From Deltaproteobacteria bacterium (GTDB taxonomy: Bacteria; Desulfobacterota; Desulfobulbia; Desulfobulbales; SURF-16): a DNA stretch of 35,708 nt. This document shows, in pieces, positions 8,455-18,546 of this stretch (the stretch's first letter is position 1; each line of letters opens with the position of its first letter). The stretch covers positions 1 to 35,708 of the forward strand of contig JAOZOY010000027.1 in assembly GCA_029933005.1 (NCBI GenBank), read 5' to 3'. A model generated the notes under the pieces. The model searched no databases and was not told the DNA's origin. It was given only the letters and a program-made list of their open reading frames with translations. The position numbers were made by a program, and so were the translations under genes.

Positions 8455-8496
8455 TTTCAATTTTCAAGGCTTGGTATTAATTCAGGAATAAAGAAA

Positions 8497-9849
8497 ATGT
8501 CAGATTTTTTAAACACCATCAACGGTATTGTCTGGGGGCCGGTTACCATTGCCCTTCTTGTCGGCACGGGTATTTTTATCACGATCCTGATACGCGCTGT
8601 TCAGGTTCGTTGGTTTTTCTATGGCTGGAACCTGATTACAGGCAAATTCGATGATTCTGAAGATGAGGGAGAGATTACCCATTTTCAGGCCCTGTCAGCC
8701 GCCCTTTCCGCTACCATCGGCACTGGAAATATTGCCGGTGTCGGCACAGCCGTCGCCCTGGGCGGACCCGGCGCTATTTTCTGGATGTGGGTGACAGCCT
8801 TTTTCGGTATGGCTCTAAAATACGCCGAATGTCTTCTTGCTGTAAAATTCCGTGTCGTCCATGAAGACGGGACGGTCAGCGCCGGACCCATGTATTACCT
8901 GGAGCACGGTCTCGGCCAGAAATGGCTTGGAGTGCTTTTTGCCTTTTTTGCGGCAATGGCCTCTTTTGGGATCGGCAATATGGTACAGGCAAATTCCGTA
9001 GCCGAACCTGTTCTCACCCATTTCGGCATTCCCAAGATTGTCACCGGCGTTATCATCGGTCTTCTGGTTTTTGCCGTTATTGTCGGCGGTATCAAGAGGA
9101 TCGGCCAAGTGGCCAGCCGGCTGGTGCCTTTCATGGCCGCCTTTTATATTCTGGGCGCTCTTTTGGTTATTTTTAAAAATTATGAAGGCATACCAGCTGC
9201 TTTTTCACTGATTTTTCACGATGCTTTCACCGGCACGGCAGCCACCGGCGGTTTTGCCGGTGCCGCAGTTGCCCAGGCCATTCGCTTTGGTGTCGCCAGG
9301 GGGGTTTTTTCCAATGAGGCGGGACTGGGCAGCGCTCCCATTGCCCATGGCGCGGCCCAGACAAATGAACCGGTCAGGGAAGGCCTTGTTGCCATGCTGG
9401 GACCTTTCATTGACACCCTTGTCATCTGCACCATGACCGGCCTCGTGATCATCATGAGCGGGGCCTATGCCGAAGGATTAACAGGGGCCGATCTCACGGC
9501 CCGGGCCTTTCAGATCGGCCTGCCCGGCCAGGGCGGCTATATTGTTGCCCTGGGCATCATTATTTTTGCCTTTTCAACCGCGATCAGCTGGTCATACTAT
9601 GGCGACCGCTCGGTGGAATATCTTTTCGGTCCCGGCCTGATCATGCCGTATCGAATTTTGTATTGTTTTCTATTGCCCGTCGGGGCAACGGTTGAATTGA
9701 GCCTGGTCTGGACCATTTCGGATATTTTCAATGCCCTGATGGCCTGGCCAAACCTCATTGGCCTGCTTTGTCTGAGCGGGGTGGTGATCAGAAGCACGAA
9801 GGAGTATTTCAGCGACCCGGCTCGGGTGTTCCCCAAAAAAATGATTTAA
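8497..9849 (+). CDS. Sodium:alanine/amino-acid symporter, AGCS family
   Basis: This 450-residue polytopic inner-membrane protein matches the alanine/glycine:cation symporter family along its length. Family hallmarks include the GTGNIAGVGTA segment (about residues 77-87), GGPGAIFWMWVTAFFGM and the ANEAGLGSAPI-like stretch (SNEAGLGSAPIAHGAA). The expected role is sodium-coupled uptake of alanine, glycine or a related small amino acid. The ATG at 8497 is preceded by an AGGAATAAAG leader. The gene stands alone, downstream of a repeat element and followed by the FAD dehydrogenase. Substrate specificity cannot be read from the sequence. Confidence 0.92.
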   Translation: MSDFLNTINGIVWGPVTIALLVGTGIFITILIRAVQVRWFFYGWNLITGKFDDSEDEGEITHFQALSAALSATIGTGNIAGVGTAVALGGPGAIFWMWVTAFFGMALKYAECLLAVKFRVVHEDGTVSAGPMYYLEHGLGQKWLGVLFAFFAAMASFGIGNMVQANSVAEPVLTHFGIPKIVTGVIIGLLVFAVIVGGIKRIGQVASRLVPFMAAFYILGALLVIFKNYEGIPAAFSLIFHDAFTGTAATGGFAGAAVAQAIRFGVARGVFSNEAGLGSAPIAHGAAQTNEPVREGLVAMLGPFIDTLVICTMTGLVIIMSGAYAEGLTGADLTARAFQIGLPGQGGYIVALGIIIFAFSTAISWSYYGDRSVEYLFGPGLIMPYRILYCFLLPVGATVELSLVWTISDIFNALMAWPNLIGLLCLSGVVIRSTKEYFSDPARVFPKKMI

Positions 9850-9868
9850 GTGTTTTGTCCTGTTAAAA

Positions 9869-11518
9869 GTGAACAGACCTGTTGCACAATCTGATCAGAA
9901 CCATAGTGAGGATAAATTTAGGAGTGTTCCTTTGGATCTAATAATTACATTGCAAATTCCCATTGAAAAAGACGGGATGGATGAATATGTAAATGCCGCT
10001 TCACAAAAGCTGAAAACAGGTGAAGGACTCTCCATAGTGAAAATTCTCAGTAAATCACTTGATCTGAGCAATAAAGAACAGTTTTTTTATAAAATCTCAC
10101 TTGTTGTAAGGACTAATGTCAGCTTTAAAAACAAACAAAACTTCCTCGTTTACACTGAGCAAATAAAAGCACAGTGTAAAATAGCAAAGATAAAGGATAG
10201 GCCTGTAATAGTTGGTTTCGGACCTGCCGGCATGTTTGCGGCTCTTGAACTTATTGATTGTGGTCTTAAACCTTTAATTTTTGAAAGAGGGAAAAAGATA
10301 GAAGAACGCTCCATTGATGTTCAAAGATTTATAAAAAAACGGGAGCTTAACCCTGAATCAAATATCCAATTTGGTGAAGGCGGCGCCGGTTCATACTCGG
10401 ACGGCAAGCTGTTTTCCCGGAGAAATAATAATACAAGCTATGTAAATCGGGTGTTGAAGACGTTTATTAAATTTGGTGCGCCTGAAGAAATAGAGTACAT
10501 CAGCAAACCTCATCTGGGGACTGATGTGTTGTGCAAAATAGTCCGTAATATAAGGCGTTATATCCTCGAGAGAGGCGGTGAGATACATTACGGCTCAAAA
10601 ATGACGGACATCCTGATATCGGAGGGTACGGCCTCAGGTATTATCATAAATGGTGAGAAGGAATATCTTTCTTCAAGTATCTATATTGCTTTGGGCCATT
10701 CTGCCCGTGATACGGTTGAGATGATGCATCAAAAAGGCATTGCTCTTGAGCCGCGGCCGATTTCTGTTGGGGTGAGAGTCGAGCATCCTGTTGAAACTAT
10801 TAACCTTATGCGATATGGCGAAAAATATAAGGATTCCCCGGAATTAGGGGCTGCCACCTATTCTTTGAATTATACCAATCGAAAAATTAAACGAGGAGTT
10901 TATACATTCTGCATGTGCCCTGGAGGTGAAATCATTAATGCTTCATCTGACCAAGGTCTGCTGGTTTTGAACGGCATGAGTTACTCACGCAGGTCGTCAT
11001 CATTTTCAAATGCAGCGCTGGTGGTAAGCTGCCATACCGATGATTATAAATCAATCAGTCCATTGGCTGGTATGGAGTTCCAAAAGGAAATTGAGCGAAA
11101 GGCCTTTAACGCAGGAGGTGGAAGATGGGAAGTCCCTGCCCAGAATTTGATGAATTTTTTAGGCGAGAGGAGTTCTGCCGGCTTAAATGAAAACTCGTAT
11201 AAGATGGGGGCCGTTCCTGCTGATCTGAAAGATATCTTTCCAGGATTTGTTGCTGAGGAACTGTTAGCCGCATTTAATAAATGGAAAGAAGAAGTTCCAT
11301 TATTTGTTTCAAATCAGGCGATATTGTTAGGAGTGGAAACAAGAACTTCATCTCCTGTACGAATTAAACGCAATGAAAACTTTGAATCAGTAAATACAAA
11401 AAATTTGTACCCGATAGGTGAAGGTTCAGGCTATACAGGCGGTATAACGAGTTCTGCCGCTGATGCTATAAGGGCTGTCGCAAGACACCTTGAAAGGATC
11501 ACTGCTGTTCGTTTATAA
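9869..11518 (+). CDS. FAD-dependent dehydrogenase, COG2509-like
   Basis: The protein has an N-terminal lead domain (about residues 20-105) and then a Rossmann FAD motif PVIVGFGPAGMFAALEL (about 112-130), followed by FERGKKIEER, QFGEGGAGSYSDGKL and a C-terminal flavin-contact segment EGSGYTGGITSSAADAI. These match the uncharacterised FAD-dependent dehydrogenase family COG2509; the substrate is unknown. The ORF start is GTG 9869, but a TTG at 9932 with AGGAG seven bases upstream fits the usual family N-terminus (LDLIITLQIP) better. Codon use (many ATA, AAA, TTA) looks more AT-rich than flanking genes. The gene ends at the broken edge of a HigB toxin gene, so it may have arrived by transfer or rearrangement. 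Confidence 0.83.
   Translation: MNRPVAQSDQNHSEDKFRSVPLDLIITLQIPIEKDGMDEYVNAASQKLKTGEGLSIVKILSKSLDLSNKEQFFYKISLVVRTNVSFKNKQNFLVYTEQIKAQCKIAKIKDRPVIVGFGPAGMFAALELIDCGLKPLIFERGKKIEERSIDVQRFIKKRELNPESNIQFGEGGAGSYSDGKLFSRRNNNTSYVNRVLKTFIKFGAPEEIEYISKPHLGTDVLCKIVRNIRRYILERGGEIHYGSKMTDILISEGTASGIIINGEKEYLSSSIYIALGHSARDTVEMMHQKGIALEPRPISVGVRVEHPVETINLMRYGEKYKDSPELGAATYSLNYTNRKIKRGVYTFCMCPGGEIINASSDQGLLVLNGMSYSRRSSSFSNAALVVSCHTDDYKSISPLAGMEFQKEIERKAFNAGGGRWEVPAQNLMNFLGERSSAGLNENSYKMGAVPADLKDIFPGFVAEELLAAFNKWKEEVPLFVSNQAILLGVETRTSSPVRIKRNENFESVNTKNLYPIGEGSGYTGGITSSAADAIRAVARHLERITAVRL
9920..9924 (+). promoter_or_regulatory. Internal ribosome binding site suggesting a TTG 9932 start
   Basis: AGGAG lies seven bases before the in-frame TTG at 9932. 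The annotated GTG at 9869 has no comparable site. This suggests the FAD dehydrogenase begins 21 codons later than the ORF track shows. Confidence 0.45.
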
Positions 11519-11726
11519 TTGTTTGGCCCAATTAAATCAGGCCAAGACAGTAGAAGATATGAATATTCCAACTCTTGCTTTGTATCAATTAAACGGCAAC
11601 AGGAAAGGAATTTGGGCTGTCACAGTTCAGGCAAATTGGCGTATTATATTTCGTTTTAGCGAAGGTGATGCAGAAATTGTGAATTATGAAGATTATCACC
11701 TAAATCAATTATGTTGCAAAATATGA
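11490..11726 (+). pseudogene. 5'-truncated HigB-like toxin
   Basis: From about residue 11 the frame reads CLAQLNQAKTVEDMN, then NGNRKGIWAVTVQANWRI and VNYEDYH, the core and C-terminus of HigB (RelE-superfamily mRNA interferase). Full-length HigB has about 25-30 more residues before this (MIKSF...), which are absent. The frame instead overlaps the last codons of the FAD dehydrogenase and would have to start at a TTG inside it. No HigA antitoxin gene follows. I therefore read it as a remnant cut off by whatever joined the FAD gene to this site. Confidence 0.7.
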
Positions 11727-11850
11727 CTCTGTAGGCAAAGCAGATAAGCTCTTCACCAACCTACAAAGCACTATAAACAGTCTCGACCAACAACCAAAAA
11801 GAGGCCATGTCCTGCCAGAGCTAGAAAGAATAATGGACTATCCAGGGATG
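11722..11850 (+). pseudogene. RelE/ParE-type toxin fragment
   Basis: In the frame beginning TAT at 11722 the translation YDSVGKADKLFTNLQ followed by PKRGHVLPELERIMDY resembles the middle of RelE/ParE-family toxins (the pattern 'SPEKADYL...L..LPxRGHxPPELER'). It has neither a start codon and N-terminus nor the C-terminal strand (REI...), and runs into the 3' end of the small membrane protein gene. It overlaps the HigB remnant by a few bases. It is absent from the ORF track because it lacks a start. Confidence 0.6.
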
Positions 11851-11864
11851 CTGCTGAACAGATG

Positions 11865-12077
11865 TTATTTTTCATCATGTTTTTTCCAGCCGATAATGGA
11901 GGTTGCCGTAAACATACCGAAAAGAACCACCTCCGGCCACTGGTTGCGGTTGATGTTGATGATGATGAAGCCACAATTGGACAGACACCAGATAGGCCAG
12001 CACAATTTATTCTTGTGGGCATTGAGATAAGCGCCACTCAAGGCGATTGATGTAAAGATCCAGCTCCAGGTCGTCAT
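11865..12077 (-). CDS. Small PnuC-like membrane protein
   Basis: The 70-residue protein MTTWSWIFTSIALSGAYLNA... has three hydrophobic segments and the pattern LNAHKNKLCWPIWCLSN...QWPEVVLFGMFTATSIIGW. This is typical of short proteins annotated as nicotinamide mononucleotide transporter-like, much shorter than true PnuC (over 200 residues). The ORF track start is 12113, but ATG 12077 has AGAGGG a few bases upstream and begins at the family's usual N-terminus. It sits between toxin remnants and a MITE-like repeat. The function is uncertain, and transport of NMN by such a short form is not established. Confidence 0.68.
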   Translation of the reverse strand: MTTWSWIFTSIALSGAYLNAHKNKLCWPIWCLSNCGFIIININRNQWPEVVLFGMFTATSIIGWKKHDEK

Positions 12078-12134
12078 GTTTTCCCTCTTTTGATTTTGCC
12101 TATCATACCACACCCTTCACTGGCTGGAAATCCT

Positions 12135-12325
12135 AAGTGTTCACCAGCACCTCATCATTTGCGCCTATCTCGGAGTCTCGCAAACTCGCTTACCCGGCCT
12201 GCTCGAATAGCACCAGTATGCTTCTTAGTCCCAGTTAAGCGTAGACTCCGAATGAACGACGAAGGCACTGGTGAACACTTACAAGAATGAGGTCATCGTA
12301 GATCCGTACCCCTGGGAACGGTTAC
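12135..12325. mobile_element. MITE-like repeat with GTTCACCAG ends, copy A
   Basis: The element begins AAGTGTTCACCAGCACCTC and ends CCTGGGAACGGTTAC. A strong inner inverted pair TAAGTGTTCACCAG / CTGGTGAACACTTA (12134-12147, 12268-12281) is also present. Its central part shares a stretch of about 50 bases with copy B (27739-27910), for example CTCGAATAGCACCAGTATGC. The flanks TGGAAATCCT (12125-12134) and AGGAAATCTT (12326-12335) look like a target duplication of about 9-10 bp with two differences. There is no transposase gene, so movement would need one in trans. Confidence 0.72.
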
Positions 12326-12368
12326 AGGAAATCTTTCCTTGATCCGGTTTCATCCGAAAATTTCAATC

Positions 12369-12396
12369 TTGATTCTCATGGATAAAGCGGTATAGT
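12369..12396 (+). promoter_or_regulatory. Candidate sigma-70 promoter for leuB
   Basis: TTGATT (12369-12374), a 16-base spacer and TATAGT (12391-12396) lie about 50 bases before the leuB ATG. I see no leucine-rich leader peptide or attenuator in the rest of the leader. Confidence 0.35.
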
Positions 12397-12429
12397 GGCG
12401 TATGCGAATGATAATATGGATTTTTTTAA

Positions 12430-14246
<1,817 letters not shown>

Positions 14247-14273
14247 TATGGAATCATTTTTTTGCCACGAAAT

Positions 14274-14316
14274 CCACTAACTACACAAAAAAGAAATTTT
14301 TTTGTGTAGTTAGTGG
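14274..14316. terminator. Perfect 19-bp hairpin after the TrmJ gene
   Basis: CCACTAACTACACAAAAAA (14274-14292) and its exact inverse (14298-14316) are separated by GAAAT. With A and T tracts inside the stem it could terminate transcription in either direction, though no clean T run follows the stem on the plus strand. It could alternatively be a small dispersed palindrome. Confidence 0.55.
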
Positions 14317-14391
14317 CTGAAAATAAAGTTTTTGCGTACGTAAATTAATGTCATCCCACCACAACCATCACTGCTTATTCAGGTATTTTTT

Positions 14392-15549
14392 ATGCGACTG
14401 ATCCGCGATAAAGTACTTCAATGTCTTTATAATTATTCCGACCAGGATGAAAATCTCATTAATGAGTTGAACCGGATTATCGATGACATGGGTGTGCTGA
14501 CCTGTTCGGTAATTTTAAATGTCCTGACTCATCTGGATCTTCCAAGCCGGGAAGCGGAAAAATGCTGGCATGAAATTATATCCCATCGTCAAAAAATGAG
14601 AGACCTGCTGGGCCGGAAAGTGAAACTTGCAACAGCCATCTGTGACTATTTCTGTTCAGTTCATCTGTCATTGAAAAGCCCGGTTGTTGTTGAAATTCGT
14701 ATTTTTGAAAATACAATAAAAAATATCAAATATGACAAGTTGACAGGTCTGTATAATCGCCATTTTTTCGATGACTCCCTGCAGAGAGAGATCAACCGTG
14801 CCAAACGTTATAAAACCGATCTGTCAATTTTGTTTCTCGATCTTGATGATTTTAAGCAGGTCAACGATACCTTCGGTCATCTTGCCGGAGATTATCTATT
14901 GGAAAACATAGCTGAAATCATCAGGACACAAATTCGTTCCGAGGACATTGCTGCCCGGTATGGCGGTGAAGAAATTATTATAATCCTGCCGGAAACAGGA
15001 AAAATTCAGGGCCTTATTTTAAGCGAGAGAATCCGAAAAAAAATAGAAGAAGCAAATTTTGTTTTTGAGGACAAAAAAATTATTATGACTATCAGCGGCG
15101 GCCTGGCATCCCTTCCCATCGATACAACCAATGGCGCTGATCTGGTGAAATACGCCGACACTGCCATGTATAAGGCAAAGGCGGCAGGAAAGAACAATGT
15201 TATAGCTTTTTCTGAAAATAAAAGGCGGTATGTCCGGATTAATTTTGTCTCGGAAATTCAGGTTCATGAAATCATTTGCGAAAATATCAGGGATATATTT
15301 TCTGCCAAGTCAAAAAATATCAGCTATTCCGGTATTCTTTTTGAAAATAGTTTTCCCCTTATTCTCGGTACCAACCTTCAGCTTCAACTTTCCTTTGGCA
15401 ATGATGTGATGATTCAAATTCTCGGTACTGTTGTCCGAGTTGAGGCCATTGCTCCTGACTGCTTTGACATTGGAGTTTGTTTCCTGAATATTGATAAAAC
15501 AGCAGAAAATGAAATTTCACGCTATCTGCAAGAAAAGGTAAACAGCTAA
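14392..15549 (+). CDS. Diguanylate cyclase with C-terminal PilZ domain
   Basis: Residues 1-105 form an N-terminal helical region without a recognisable sensor fold. A GGDEF domain follows (about 115-280) with active-site GGEEI near residue 191 and an inhibitory I-site RSED five residues before it. It should therefore make c-di-GMP and be product-inhibited. A PilZ domain (about 285-383) has RRYVR and NISYSG, which match the RxxxR and N/DxSxxG c-di-GMP-binding motifs. One soluble protein thus both makes and binds the second messenger. The start ATG has only a weak AGG site. MutY follows two bases after its stop, so the two are co-transcribed. Confidence 0.9.
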   Translation: MRLIRDKVLQCLYNYSDQDENLINELNRIIDDMGVLTCSVILNVLTHLDLPSREAEKCWHEIISHRQKMRDLLGRKVKLATAICDYFCSVHLSLKSPVVVEIRIFENTIKNIKYDKLTGLYNRHFFDDSLQREINRAKRYKTDLSILFLDLDDFKQVNDTFGHLAGDYLLENIAEIIRTQIRSEDIAARYGGEEIIIILPETGKIQGLILSERIRKKIEEANFVFEDKKIIMTISGGLASLPIDTTNGADLVKYADTAMYKAKAAGKNNVIAFSENKRRYVRINFVSEIQVHEIICENIRDIFSAKSKNISYSGILFENSFPLILGTNLQLQLSFGNDVMIQILGTVVRVEAIAPDCFDIGVCFLNIDKTAENEISRYLQEKVNS

Positions 15550-15551
15550 GC

Positions 15552-16664
15552 TTGACTGAATCACCTGAAAGAGTTCACGGCCTTTTTGCTGAAAATCTTC
15601 TGACCTGGTTTGCCGAACACCGACGAGATCTGCCTTGGCGACGAACTTATCTTCCCTATCATGTCTGGATTTCCGAGATCATGCTCCAGCAGACGCAAAT
15701 GGACCGAGTCATCGACTATTTCAAGAAGTGGATGAGGAGATTTCCGGACATCCCCACTTTGGCCCTGGCTCGGCAAGATGAGGTTATGAAAGCATGGGAG
15801 GGACTGGGTTATTATTCACGAGCCGGAAACATTATGAAGACGGCTGTCGTTCTCATGGAAAATGGTGGAAAAATTCCTGATAATCATACTGATCTTCTTC
15901 GGCTGCCGGGAATTGGACCTTATACGGCCGGAGCCATCATGAGTATAGCTTTTAACAGGGATTATCCGGTTGTGGACGGCAATGTTGAGCGCGTTCTTGC
16001 CCGGGTATTTGATGTTGATATTCCGGTCAAAACAAAACAGGCCCGGAATTTTTTTTGGGAGAAGGCGGCAAAACTTTTGCCGACCGGCAGAGCTCGCGAT
16101 TTCAATCAGGCCATGATGGAACTCGGTGCCTTGGTCTGTCTGCCTAAAAATCCTGACTGCCACCTCTGCCCGCTTCAGTCGCAATGCCGGGCAATACAGT
16201 TTGACACCAGTTCACAAAGACCGGTGACAGGTAAATCATCTACCATTATTCCTATTGAGATGGCCACAGGAGTTTTGCTTAAAAATAATCTTGTTTTTAT
16301 TCAGAAAAGACAGCCGGACGATGTCTGGGCCAATCTCTGGGAATTTCCCGGCGGCCGTTTAAAACAGGATGAAAAACCGGAACAGGCCCTAATCCGGGAA
16401 TTTTTCGAGGAGACGGAGTTTCAGGTTCAATTAGTAAAAAAAATCACCACTGTTCAACACAGCTATATGCAATACCGTGTGATCCTGCACTGTTACTTCT
16501 GTCGTCTGGTTTCAGACTCGGATCTTCCCTTTTTGCACGCAGCCCAGGAATATCGCTGGATTGCCTTTTCCGAACTTGACCAATTTGCCTTTCCTGCCGG
16601 ACATCGTAAATTGATTGATTTCCTTTTAGTTACAGATAAACAAACCAAGCCAGTCCCACTGTAA
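15552..16664 (+). CDS. mutY: A/G-specific adenine DNA glycosylase with NUDIX-like C-terminus
   Basis: MutY removes adenine mispaired with 8-oxoguanine. The catalytic Glu lies in ISEIMLQQTQ and the helix-hairpin-helix with catalytic Asp in LPGIGPYTAGAI...VVDGNVERV. The iron-sulfur motif C-x6-C-x2-C-x5-C (CLPKNPDCHLCPLQSQC) is intact. The C-terminal domain (about 230-365) carries a nearly complete Nudix box (GGRLKQDEKPEQALIREFFEET), the 8-oxoG recognition domain. The start is TTG at 15552, two bases after the diguanylate cyclase stop; no ATG fits upstream of the conserved N-terminus. Its 3' end overlaps the convergent permease gene by 35 bases. Confidence 0.93.
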   Translation: MTESPERVHGLFAENLLTWFAEHRRDLPWRRTYLPYHVWISEIMLQQTQMDRVIDYFKKWMRRFPDIPTLALARQDEVMKAWEGLGYYSRAGNIMKTAVVLMENGGKIPDNHTDLLRLPGIGPYTAGAIMSIAFNRDYPVVDGNVERVLARVFDVDIPVKTKQARNFFWEKAAKLLPTGRARDFNQAMMELGALVCLPKNPDCHLCPLQSQCRAIQFDTSSQRPVTGKSSTIIPIEMATGVLLKNNLVFIQKRQPDDVWANLWEFPGGRLKQDEKPEQALIREFFEETEFQVQLVKKITTVQHSYMQYRVILHCYFCRLVSDSDLPFLHAAQEYRWIAFSELDQFAFPAGHRKLIDFLLVTDKQTKPVPL

Positions 16665-18456
16665 CAATCAGTGCCAGCAACTGCAACGGGATGCCGACTT
16701 TAATATAGTCCAGAAAGCTGTATCCGCCCGGTTCCTGGACCAGCATATTGGCGGGTGCGGACAGAGGGCTGGAAAAACCGGCAGAGCAGGCTATTGCCAC
16801 CGTCATGGCAAAGGCGTAGGGTGAGATGCCAAGGGTTATTGCCGTATCAATGGCAATGGGCGTAATCAACACGGCAGTGGGAGTGTTGGATAAAAATAAC
16901 CCGGTCACCGAAGTCACCATAAAGAGAAGAGCAAGTATGGGGATTGGACCAAAATTCCCCATGACCTGAACCAGTCCCAGCGAAATCAGGTGTGCGGCCC
17001 CGGTTTTATTCAACGCTGTAACAAGAGGCAGAATTCCGGCAATCAGTACCACGGTCTGCCAGTTAATCACCTGGTACACGCCATTTAGTCGAATACATTT
17101 GCCCAGAATCAGCGTTAAGGCTGCCAATAAGGCAACGGTCACTGTCGGCAGAAGTTTGAGCACCATCATCACGACCATAACACCGATGATTGCGAGAACC
17201 AACGGCGCCCGTTTCAGGCCAGGAATCACTTCGCTGTAATCTCGTGGCATGGTGAGAAGAAGAAAGTTGTCATGATAGTTACGCAGTTTGACAAGATCAT
17301 CCCAACCCGCATTGAGCAGCAAAACGTCCCCAAACTGTAACGGCAGATCCTCGAAATCGCTGGTAATAGGCTGCCTTTTTCTACGAATTCCCAGCACCAG
17401 GCAATTGAAGCGGGATTGAAATTGAAGTTCTTTGAGACTCTGACCGATCAACCTTGAGTCAGGAGTCAGCATAACTTCAACCAGACCAATTGCCTGGAAA
17501 AGCCGCTTTCTTCTGCGCTCAGTCGTAACTAACTGCAATTTTTTTAAACTATAATCTGTAACCAATCTTGCTGCATTTTTCGGGTCACCGATTGCCAGCA
17601 TGATGTCACCCTGGTTAAGAATCGTCTCAGGTAAGGGGTGCTGGACAACTTTTCTACCCATATCCATTCTTTGAATGGCAATAAGTTTCAGTCCATAGTT
17701 TTTCATGAGTTGCACCCTGGCAACAGCACGATTGATAAGTGGTGAGCCGGCAGAAATCCGCAGGCGGGTGAGCTGATTCTCGAGACCGTATTCGCGGGCC
17801 ATATCCTGTATCGTCCGGTCATGTTTTGCAAGTACGTCTGTACTTTTTCTGGCAAGTATATTTTTGCCAAAAAGAACCATGAATAGAATAGCAATGAACA
17901 TAATAAGCAGGCCAAAAGGGGTGAAACTGAAAAAAGAGAACGAATCAAACCCCTTATCCGCAAGTACGTCAGTTATCACAATATTTGGCGTTGTGGCGAT
18001 CAAGGTCATCATGCCGCTGACCATGGCCCCGACGGAAAGGGGCATCAGCAGGCGCCGGTGATTCAGACCTGCCTTTTCGGCCACCGTCATGGTTACAGGA
18101 ATAAAGATGGCAATTGTTGCCGTTGAACTTACAAAGGAACCCAGCAGTCCTGCAGCGACCATGAGTATGATCATTAACCGTGTTTCATTTGTCCCACCGC
18201 CGCGAATGATTAATTCTCCGACTTTCCGGGCAATGCCTGTATATACGACGGCCTCGCCGATGATGAACATGGAAATGACAATCATCACTATGGGATCGGA
18301 AAAGCCTGCCAGTGATTCATGAACGGTGAGCACACCGCTCAACATCAGCGTTAGCATCACCAGCAGTGCGACCAAATCGTTTCTGATGCCGTTGGTGACA
18401 AACATTAGCGCTGCTGTCAGCAAGGTGGTAAAGACAATAAAAATGTCATGGTTCAT
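16630..18456 (-). CDS. SLC13/DASS-type permease with two TrkA-C domains
   Basis: The 608-residue protein has N-terminal membrane helices (about 1-205), a cytoplasmic insert of about 170 residues with two RCK/TrkA-C-like modules (for example RVQLMKNYGLKLIAI and LKELQFQSRFNCLVLGI), then further helices to the C-terminus. The SLC13 signature-like SNTPTAVLITPIAI and the mirrored SSTATIAIFIPVTM lie in the two halves and form the substrate/sodium sites. Proteins of this design are annotated as sodium-coupled anion (sulfate, dicarboxylate) transporters. In a putative sulfate reducer sulfate uptake is attractive but unproven. It is a single gene, convergent with mutY and overlapping it by 35 bases. 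Confidence 0.87.
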   Translation of the reverse strand: MNHDIFIVFTTLLTAALMFVTNGIRNDLVALLVMLTLMLSGVLTVHESLAGFSDPIVMIVISMFIIGEAVVYTGIARKVGELIIRGGGTNETRLMIILMVAAGLLGSFVSSTATIAIFIPVTMTVAEKAGLNHRRLLMPLSVGAMVSGMMTLIATTPNIVITDVLADKGFDSFSFFSFTPFGLLIMFIAILFMVLFGKNILARKSTDVLAKHDRTIQDMAREYGLENQLTRLRISAGSPLINRAVARVQLMKNYGLKLIAIQRMDMGRKVVQHPLPETILNQGDIMLAIGDPKNAARLVTDYSLKKLQLVTTERRRKRLFQAIGLVEVMLTPDSRLIGQSLKELQFQSRFNCLVLGIRRKRQPITSDFEDLPLQFGDVLLLNAGWDDLVKLRNYHDNFLLLTMPRDYSEVIPGLKRAPLVLAIIGVMVVMMVLKLLPTVTVALLAALTLILGKCIRLNGVYQVINWQTVVLIAGILPLVTALNKTGAAHLISLGLVQVMGNFGPIPILALLFMVTSVTGLFLSNTPTAVLITPIAIDTAITLGISPYAFAMTVAIACSAGFSSPLSAPANMLVQEPGGYSFLDYIKVGIPLQLLALIVTVGLAWFVYL

Positions 18457-18546
18457 CGCGTATTTTTTAAGAAATTTATTTTTTGAGTTGACCCTAAGAA
18501 TGACAAGAAATCATTTTTCAGCATTCCGGCTAACATCGACAATGAG

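Larger units (their letters stand above)
8134..8496. other. Divergent intergenic region between the cytochrome and symporter genes
   Basis: This gap of about 360 bases separates the divergent cytochrome and AGCS genes. It must carry both promoters. Its right half is occupied by the GTAGGTTGGGTTAAG inverted-repeat element at 8320-8454. The left part is AT-rich with A and T tracts but has no confident promoter match. ORFs of the track here are shadows. Confidence 0.5.

Noticed and set aside
12090-12290. 66-codon ORF between the PnuC-like gene and leuB
   Set aside because: It lies within repeat copy A, and the inverted repeat structure explains the sequence.
12135-12325. CRISPR-like array suggested by recurring CACCAG/CTGGTG units
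   Set aside because: The units are inverted rather than evenly spaced direct repeats, and no cas gene is near; a MITE-like element fits better.
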